The notes under the pieces were generated by a model, which had not been told where the DNA came from, ran no database searches, and was given only the letters and a program-made list of their open reading frames with translations. From Pseudo-nitzschia pungens (Eukaryota > Bacillariophyta > Bacillariophyceae > Bacillariales > Bacillariaceae): DNA of 64,000 nucleotides. Positions 56,901 through 64,000 of the stretch are shown piece by piece. Location: positions 1,302,001 through 1,366,000 of the forward strand of contig CM074761.1 of the NCBI GenBank assembly GCA_037355855.1. The letters are read 5' to 3'. Every line of letters begins with the position of its first letter. The stretch's first letter is position 1. A program made the translations under genes and the position numbers.

Positions 56901-59900
56901 GGCTTCTGCCGCAGTCTTAGCTTCTGCCTCTTCCTTTGCTTTTCTAGCTGCTTCCTGCTCTGCTCTTCTTCTGGCCTCAGCTTCCGCTGCAGCCTTGGCT
57001 TCTGCCTCTTCCTTTGCTTTGATTGCGACCTTAGCTTCCTCCTCGGCTTTTCTTCTAGCCTCAGCTTCTGCTTCTGCCTTTGCCTCGGCTTCTTTCTTTG
57101 CCTTAGTTGCAGCAGCAGCTTCTTCTTCACTTTTCTTCTTGGCCTGAGCTTCAGCAAGAACCTTCGCTTTGGCCTCTTCTACTTTTCTTTCCGCCTCTGC
57201 CTTCGCCTCACTCATCTTCTTTTCTACTTCGGCAATTGCTCTGCCTCGGGCAGCTGCTTCTTCTCCTGCAATGGCAGCTTGTTCCTCGGCCTTCTTTCTT
57301 GCCTCTATCTCTGCCCTCACATCAGCTTCCATGCGCCTGAGCTCTTCTTGGGTTTCAAAGCTAGAGATTTCCGTTTCTCGTTCTAATGCATAATTTTTCT
57401 TCTGAACTTCAACGTCAATAGAGAGTCTCTCTTCCTTGAGTCTTTCCTCCTCTAGTGTCCTTCTTGCCTTCTCGAGTGACAAATCACGTCTTTCTCTTTC
57501 TGCTAGCAGAGCAGCCTGTTCATCGATCACTCGTTTTTTGTTTTCCTCGGCGATTCTCAGTTCTTCAGCTATTTCTCTCTCTGCTGTCGCTCTTTCTTCA
57601 AGGATCAAGTCATACGCTCTCCTTTGCTCACTCAAACGTATGCCGAGAAGCTTTCGCCTCAACTTTTCAAGCAATGAATCTTCTTTTCTCTTCAGTTTTG
57701 CTCTGATTCGCTCTTCTTCTTCAGCTTGCAGTCTTGCCTCCTCTTCAGCCTTCGCTCTGGCTTCTTCTTCAGCCCGGAGCCTTGCCTCCTCTTCAGCCTT
57801 CAGTCTAGCTTGCTCCTCAGCTTGGAGTTTTGCCTCCTCCTCGGCCTTCAGCCTAGCTTCTTCTTCAGCTTGGAGCCTTGCCTCCTCTTCGGCCTTCGCT
57901 ATGGCTTCCTTCTCGGCCTTCAGCCTAGCTTCTTCTGCTGCTTGGATCCTTGCCTCCTCTTCGGCCTTCGCTATAGCTTCCTCTTCGGCTTTCAGCCTAG
58001 CTTCTTCTTGAGCTTGGATCCTTGCCTCCTCTTCGGCCTTCGCTATAGCTTCCTCTTCGGCTTTCAGCCTAGCTTCTGCTTCAGCTTGGATCCTTGCCTC
58101 CTCTTCGGCCTTCAGTATGGCTTCCTCCTCAGCCTTCAGTCTAGCTTCTTCTTCAGCTTGCAGTCTTGCCACCTCTTCAGCCTTCGCTTTGGCTTCTTCT
58201 TCAGCCCGGAGCCTTGCCTCCTCTTCAGCCTTCAGTCTAGCTTGCTCCTCAGCTTGGAGTTTTGCCTCCTCCTCGGCCTTCAGCCTAGCTTCTTCTTCAG
58301 CTTGGAGCCTTGCCTCCTCTTCGGCCTTCGCTATGGCTTCCTTCTCGGCCTTCAGCCTAGCTTCTTCTGCTGCTTGGATCCTTGCCTCCTCTTCGGCCTT
58401 CGCTATAGCTTCCTCTTCGGCTTTCAGCCTAGCTTCTTCTTGAGCTTGGATCCTTGCCTCCTCTTCGGCCTTCAGTCTGGCTTCCTCCTTGCTCTTGACC
58501 CTAGCATCTTCTGCTGCTTGGAGTTTTGCCTCTTCATTTGACATTAGCTTGGCTTCGTCTTCGGCTACTTTTACCCTAGCACCAAAATATTTTTCTCCGA
58601 TTTTTCCGTTGATTTTTTGGTCGTCACCTGACGAGTCATCCTTTTTGGCAAAGTAGACGGGGATTGATTTCGGCATTTCTTCCAATGATGCTGTCACCGT
58701 CGATCTGGGTGGTGATTTATCCTTCGTTTTGTCATCAACTTCGGCAAGTACATTCTCTACTTCAGCTAGGAGATCATCGATTTCGTCGACAAACTTTAGT
58801 TTCTGCGTTATATTCGTCGCCAAGAACCTCTTTTTTGGCGGACGCGTTGAAGGTGGTCTCGGTACATTTTTTTTACTGATTCCATCGGCGGCTGAAACAT
58901 CAGCAATTAACTCGTTTGGATCCTCAGAGGCAATGTCAGTGGTTGTGGTGCTTGTGGAGTTGCTTTCCATTAGTGTTTCGTTATCTCCCGATAGTCTGCG
59001 TCGCAATTCGAAAGAGGTGACGAGACCTGCGGCGCCTGTAATTCCAGCGGTGGCAATTCCCGTCACTCCCGTTTGAATTGCCTTCCAAACAGACGACTTT
59101 TCGTCTTCCCTCTGTCGCTGTTCCAATTCTTTCGCTAGTGCCTTGGCCTCTTTCGCTTCAGCTTCTATTCTAGCTTTGTCCAGCGCCATTTGTCGTTCAT
59201 CGTCCTGCTGTTTCTGACGTTGTTTTCGCAGCGACTCTAATTCCTCCTGTCGCTCCCGTAATTCTGCCTTGGCTTTTTCGTTGGCCGCCGCCTTCCGTTC
59301 CGCTTCCTTTTTAGTATTCTCTACCGCTTCCAAACGAAGCCTTGCTTTCTCCAGTCTAGCCTCTTCCTGCTGTTGCTGGCGCTGTGTTTGCAGCGCTACT
59401 AATTCTTCTTGTCGTTTCAGCAATTCGGCTTTTGCCTTTTCGTTGGCAGCAACTTTTTCTTCTGCTTCTCGTTTCGCATTTTCAGCCGCTTCCAACCGAA
59501 GTCTCGCTCGTTCTCTTTTGCTGTTGCTGTATTTCCATCTGCCGCGCGCGCTGTTGTTCTCGTTCGAGGTTGGCTTTTTCGATGGCTTTTCTGGCTATTT
59601 CTTCTTCTTCGAGACGGCGCAAGCGTTCTGCTTCTCGTTGTTGGGCTTGCTTTTCGAGCCTGAGTTTTTCGGCTGCTGCCTCATCTCGCTTCTTTTGCTC
59701 TTGTCGCTCGATTCGGAGTTTCTCTGCTGTCGCCGCCGCTTCCTCTCGTTCCTTTTGCTTTCGCTCCTCCAATCGGAGTTTCTCTGCTGCTGCCGCCGCT
59801 TCCTCTCGTTCCTTTTGCTCTTGCTTCTCCATTCGGAGTTTCTCGGCTGCTGCAGCCGCTTCCTCTCGTTCCTTTTGCTCCTGCTTCTCTATTCGGAGTT

Positions 59901-61002
59901 TCTCGGCTGTTGCTTCCTCTCGTTCCTTTTGCTCTTGTTCCTCCATTCGACGTTGATCGGCGGGTGAAACTACTGCACTACCTTCTTCGGTCGATTGCTG
60001 TTGGTCGAGAATATCTTGTTGCTGTTGTTTTGTTGCTTGAAGTGGGGAAGGCACCGCGAGAGTAAACGATGACGAGGACGGTGGAGTAACCCCCTTTTTC
60101 GCGTTGTTTCCCACCATAATACTGTTGCTGCTGTCCCCGTTACTGTTGCTGTTAAAGGGGCTAATGACAGTGCCTGGATCGTTTACCACATTCAGACCCA
60201 CAACCCCCGCCACTCCAGCAGCTGCAACCGCACCCAGCACGTTATTTTTCGAGTCGAGTTTCGCCAACTGATCATCGATCTCTTCTTGAGTATCTTGGGG
60301 CGTAGGAGGTTTTGGCTTCCCAAAAGACAAGTTCGCAATCCCCCTCTTCGGCGTTTTCAATTTGTATTGACTCCCGGTTTCGGTCGTAATGATTGAACCT
60401 TTCTTGAAATTAGTTTCTATCGGAGGCGATGCTGAAATAAAGTCCCCATCGGGAAGGACGGGATGGCCGGTAACGATTCCGGTTAGCCGTCCGGTCGATG
60501 GATCTATCTTCCAATTGTCTATTATCGGTATTCCTCCGTTCTTTCTAATATTTTCTTTGAATGCGATTGGGGTCGCCGGCATTGGTGGAGGCGACAGTGG
60601 TTCGTCTTTCTTCCGTTTGCCGAACAACGAAAACCTTCCTTTCTTCTTCTTAGGTGTCTCTAGTTTGTACTTTGTTCCGGACAAGGTCGTAACTACCGTT
60701 CCTTTTCCGTCCAGAGCAAAATCTGGATTGGATAGCGGACTCGTTGTGATTTCGTCTCCATCCTCCAAAACGGGATGTCCCTTAACGATTCCTGTCAGGG
60801 TTCCATCTTTCGTGGACAACGTCCATTGATCAATAGTAGGAACTTTCTTGTTGTTTCTATTGGACAAGATGGACATGGCCTCGACCTTGCTCGATTCCTT
60901 AATTGCGATGGAAATAAAGGCCGATACGATCAAGATGGTTGTGAACATCGCCGCTCCCGAACGCCTTCCTCGCCGTCTTCGCCATTGCCATGAACGTTCC
61001 AT
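53974..61002 (-). CDS. Gene E: double WGHP-module, giant coiled-coil, GOLD-domain protein; one frame break
   Basis: Two exons, 61002-54534 and 54411-53974, give 2301 aa after removing one base. A basic N-terminus (MERSWQWRRRRGRRSG) precedes a hydrophobic segment ending VEA|MSILS, a signal or anchor. Two WGHP modules follow (about 59-117 and 163-218), each ending G[TS][KQ]YKL[EK]TPK. Then come an Ala/Gly/Val hydrophobic segment (about 255-272), a Gln/Glu/Arg coiled coil, a second hydrophobic segment (about 643-666), a linker and a very long coiled coil (about 810-1917) of KAEEEARLQAEEEA units. A GOLD-like domain (from about 2114), split by an intron, and a terminal coiled coil finish it. Unlike B and D it has no FG region. 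The frame breaks at a 4-A run (59516-59519); three A's would give an uninterrupted QQQQRERARLRLEAAENAK. A structural role is inferred. Confidence 0.75.
54412..54533 (-). other. GOLD-domain intron of gene E (122 bp)
   Basis: The donor is ATCAAG|GTAACT and the acceptor CTTGGTTCCAG|GAA, phase 0. The exon begins EMTAFRKK, aligning with PMSPFDGK in B and KLVPFTKH in D. Confidence 0.85.
57730..58500 (-). repeat. 432-bp tandem duplication within the gene E coiled coil
   Basis: The sequence starting near 57841 recurs starting near 58273, almost base for base for over 200 bp. The offset of 432 bp equals 144 codons, or a whole number of the smaller 24-bp units. It lies within a region already made of 24-bp KAEEEARL-type units. 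Confidence 0.85.
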
Positions 61003-61037
61003 TTTCAGAAAAGTGCTCACCGATCTAGATTGGACGA

Positions 61038-61070
61038 GGCTAGACTAGACTAGACTAGACTAGACTAGAT
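61038..61070. repeat. (TAGAC)n microsatellite
   Basis: Six or so copies of the pentamer TAGAC immediately upstream of the gene E start codon, probably in its 5' UTR or promoter. Confidence 0.85.
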
Positions 61071-62109
61071 CACAACGCAAAGACTTGATTTGAGTTCCAG
61101 ATGATGAATTGATTCTGGTTTAGAAGAAACGTTCGAAGGTGCTTCAAAGATCGTACCCTTCTTTTCTCTCCACCACTTCTTCGCAATCTATCAGAAGTTC
61201 TCCTTTGATGCAGCCTTTCGGTATGGTCGTTCTTCCAAGAATTATAGAGAGAAGAACTACAAAAAACTACAAAACGGTAGCTTGGAGGAAGCAGAATGGG
61301 AAGAACTAACTCTCCCTTTCCATACCGTTTGCACACAACTCTGAGGTTAGAAGGTAGTGCGTTCGAGTCCGAAACATCCAATGAGAACAGATTTACAAAA
61401 ATTCACTAGCCTCCATCGAATCGAACAGGATCTTTCGTTGAAAAACATCACCAACTGCAGGACGTCGCAATGGAAATGGGCGAGTTCGTCGTTATACGGT
61501 AAACCTTACCGTACGGTAGAGATGAGAACCTTTTTTTTTAACGTGCGTGATGATGCTCACGAACTGCTCTTACGCGCGCTCATGATATGGTAATTACCGG
61601 TACCGTACGGTAAGTTAACCTTATGACAACGTGGAAGAATTTTGTCTCATACCGTACTGAACAAGGTTAATTACTCAAATACGCAAGAATACCTCTGTGT
61701 GAATGGTACGTAAGATTGTTTGGTACCAGTACAGTCATTCGTAGTTTGTAGATAGTATTAACCTTGTTATCGGTAGAAAGTACGAAGTAAGGTTAACCTT
61801 ACTTCATAGATGTCAGTACGAAGTAAGATTACTTCATCATACTAGTACGGTAATCTTAGTGTCTTATTACTCCTGGACCTTGTCCATTGCACCGAACGGA
61901 AAGCTACGAACGATTCATGATAACCTTAAGATTACTCGTGCTCAGTAAGGATTCAGGATACGGATTGCGGTAAGGTTAGTATTTTAAAAGAATACGGTAC
62001 CGGATGAAGCCGAGTTCGTACTAGGGTTCAGGTGACCATTGATCTTGACCCACGACAAAGGGCGTTGTTGAAATAATGATGATACATTCGGACGAGTTGA
62101 TGCATCATC

Positions 62110-62660
62110 ACCAGAGTAGTACTAGTAGTACTAGTAGTACGATCGCAAAAGCAAAAAGTAGAAGACACTCAAAAGTACACGTAGATGACACACGCTGGTG
62201 GAGCTGACAACACAACGAGGATATGCTACTAGTACTAGTACTAGTAGTACTACTAGTAGTACCAGCAGTGTGCTGGGATCTTCTTGAGGACGAGGAGAGA
62301 AAGAAATATTAGTAGGAGTAGTACTACATGACAAGCAATGTTGATGGATTCTGAATGCCAAGCGTTTGCGTGGCATATATCATCTGCGCACTGGCACAGC
62401 AGCAGCAACAGAAACTTTGTGAACCATCCTGCCTCATTGTACTGCATTTAAATAGTACTACTACTAGTAGTAGTAGTATGAGGACGAAGCAAAGAATTGC
62501 ATCACCATCATACTCCTAGGGCTTGCTTCTTCTTTGGATGTTACTAGCATTGGTGAGTGTAGTTAGGAGTAAAAGGAGTGTCTCCCCTCCAATGTTTCAA
62601 TGATTGCATATATGCCATACTACTAGTACTAGTACTAGTAAGAAGCATGTTGATTGTCGA
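62110..62660. repeat. ACTAGT-rich repeat cluster 2
   Basis: Interrupted runs of ACTAGT/TACTAG (near 62120-62142, 62226-62264, 62455-62480 and 62620-62640), the same word family as cluster 1 at 38790-39240. Another short patch lies at 62915-62985. Confidence 0.7.
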
Positions 62661-63770
62661 ACGCCCAATGGCATAGTAAGACACCAACAATGGCGAGGGG
62701 GAGGACGGGGAGGACAAGGCTTCTTGTTCTTTATTTCATCAAGAAAAGAAAAACAGAAGCCTTCTTCAGGATGATTCGTACTACCAGCACTTCTTCGCAT
62801 TGGTCTAACTCTTCGTGATGATACATCAGTTGCAGAATGGGTAAGAACGTTTTCAGGGCAAGAAGAACTATTATTTTGAATAACTCCCGATGAAGGAAAG
62901 CAGTATTACTGTTAGTACTAGTACTACTAGTAGTAAGACGAAGTAGTGGTATGATTCTCGAACGCTACTACTAGCTACTAGTAAGTTCCTAGCACGAGCA
63001 CTTCTCGTAACCCTTGCAGTGTCTGGTAATACCGTTAAGGTTTACTGGCACTCCGGAATGAAAAAAAAATAGAAGTATCTTACTTATAATAATACTCGTA
63101 CTACGTGTAGTGTACGTAATAACGGTATGTATGCAAAATTGAAATTCACGTTCATCACGCGAGTTGGCATTGTTATCACAAAGTTCTCCGTATTTCTACA
63201 TGACTGTTGGTCATAATCCATTACGTGTACTGCTGCCGTGATAAATGTTGTTGTCAAAATGTCATACTTATTGCTGGACGTGTGATTCAATTGTGCCTTA
63301 ATACCGGTAGGTTACTCTTGAATTCATGAAAAGATCTCGTCACGATCTATGAGGTTTTTGTTGGAAGCAATTCCCGCCAAAAATTAAGCTAATGATATTA
63401 TGGAGCTCAAAAATGATGAAGGTTCTATGCCCATTCATACCGTATTGGACTTATTGAAGAAGTCTTTTTCAAACTTGTAGGAAGGTGGCGGTGACAAATT
63501 AGTTGTCAACGAGAACACCATTTTTTTGTGACTTCAAAAGTTGTCACAAAAAAGTATCGAAAAGCACGACTTCTCATCGCGATTTGTCTCAAATAATATT
63601 GTATTCCTTCGATCATGACTAAAATGTGCGGCAACCTAGCAGAGAAGAAAACCAAGATTAAAATATCAAATACCGTAAGGTAACAGAACAAAGAAGAAGA
63701 GCAAGTTGGTTGTTCAAAGGGTGCTCATTACTTGAAAAAATTCACTCAACGGCAATCATCAGTCCAGACC

Positions 63771-64000
63771 ATGAAGATTCCACTAGTGACAATAGCTACT
63801 TTCCTCGCGACAGCACAAGCGGCACGCATTATAAACGGCTCGTCTTTCGCGGGTGTAACAAACAGCAGCAGCAGTGATAATGTAAGACGTCATCTGTTAG
63901 ACCCAGGCTTTGAATGCACGTTGTACGTGAAGGCAATCGAGTACGAGGACGGGCATGGGGAAGAAACATTGAGTTGTGAGCTATCAGTTCGGACTATGGT
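63771..64000 (+). CDS. Secreted protein, 5' part only (cut by window end)
   Basis: An open frame from an ATG runs off the window after 76 codons. The first 18 residues (MKIPLVTIATFLATAQAA) are a clear signal peptide. A Ser-rich stretch and an RRH that may be a processing site lead to FECTLYVKAIEYEDGHGEE and a Cys-containing ETLSCEL. The C-T-[LI]-[YF]-V-K...YEDG...E...SCE pattern is one I associate with the start of secreted diatom proteins of unknown function; this is from memory. It is not recognised beyond that. Confidence 0.7.
   Translation, partial: MKIPLVTIATFLATAQAARIINGSSFAGVTNSSSSDNVRRHLLDPGFECTLYVKAIEYEDGHGEETLSCELSVRTM

Larger units (their letters stand above)
61003..63770. other. 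Intergenic region, repeat-rich
   Basis: About 2.8 kb without a supported gene. From 61500 to 62040 it is dense in GTAC, CCGGTACC and AAGGTTA words. From 62110 to 62660, and again near 62915-62985, it is rich in ACTAGT runs. The first part should be the promoter of gene E and the last part the promoter of the gene starting at 63771. Confidence 0.55.

Noticed and set aside
55255..58541. Plus-strand Ser/Ala- and Leu/Phe-rich frames opposite gene E
   Set aside because: They are shadows of the KAEEEA coiled-coil repeat; both the sense protein and its intron support gene E.
61340..61385. tRNA-like GTTCGAGTCC word
   Set aside because: The flanking bases do not form the five-pair T-arm, and no matching acceptor stem or anticodon arm was found.

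Overview
This is nuclear DNA from a diatom, most likely a raphid pennate (inference). Genes are split by short GT-AG introns of 92 to 340 bp. Several N-termini look like the bipartite plastid presequences of diatoms: a signal peptide ending in A|F, followed by a Ser/Arg-rich stretch ending in words such as RLYM or TALY. There is a secreted protein with Pro-Thr linkers of the kind common in diatoms, and intergenic DNA is full of GTAC/CCGGTACC and ACTAGT words. No bacterial operons, rRNA, tRNA, CRISPR or intact transposon was seen.

The window is dominated by five very large, mutually related genes, called A to E here: A (13961->7528, minus, 3 exons, 1994 aa), B (22209->30327, plus, 2 exons, 2672 aa), C (35301->30923, minus, 2 exons, 1405 aa), D (52096->39840, minus, 2 exons, about 4054 aa) and E (61002->53974, minus, 2 exons, 2301 aa after one frame break). 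They share modules in a fixed order: an N-terminal signal or plastid-type presequence; an undescribed W..G.V.GHP..DGD..T.SP module (A, D, two copies in E); an Ala/Gly-rich hydrophobic segment; a PYL[D/E]xxI motif (A to D); a long Ala/Glu/Lys/Arg coiled coil; a second hydrophobic segment; a long FG-rich disordered region (SPFG, PSFG, GGFG; absent from E); and a C-terminal domain. In B, D and E that domain is a GOLD-like beta domain split at the same place by a phase-0 intron, followed by a short coiled coil. In A it is a pair of orphan I29 (cathepsin propeptide-like) domains. C ends in SPFG repeats. I take this as a tandemly expanded family of plastid-directed or endomembrane scaffold/condensate proteins. 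No function can be proven from sequence, but repeated Lys-Ser-Tyr-Ser-Pro-Phe-Gly stickers on a disordered chain resemble known Rubisco-linker designs and deserve testing.

Layout: AGC minisatellite (180-740); a TLC-domain membrane protein (1357-2463); intergenic DNA with a coding remnant (3518-3796); a hypothetical gene (6203-6928); gene A; a divergent 1-kb promoter region; a BIN4-like gene (14941-15969); a three-module secreted protein with a frame break (19732->16791); a 2.5-kb spacer; genes B and C converging; an LDAH-type hydrolase (38212->36923); a spacer with ACTAGT clusters; genes D and E; a second ACTAGT-rich spacer; and the start of a secreted protein cut by the window end (63771-64000).

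Exon joins were made by eye from GT-AG signals and frame continuity. They fit exactly in frame in every multi-exon gene, apart from two single-base breaks at homopolymers (19418-19420 and 59516-59519) that may be assembly errors.
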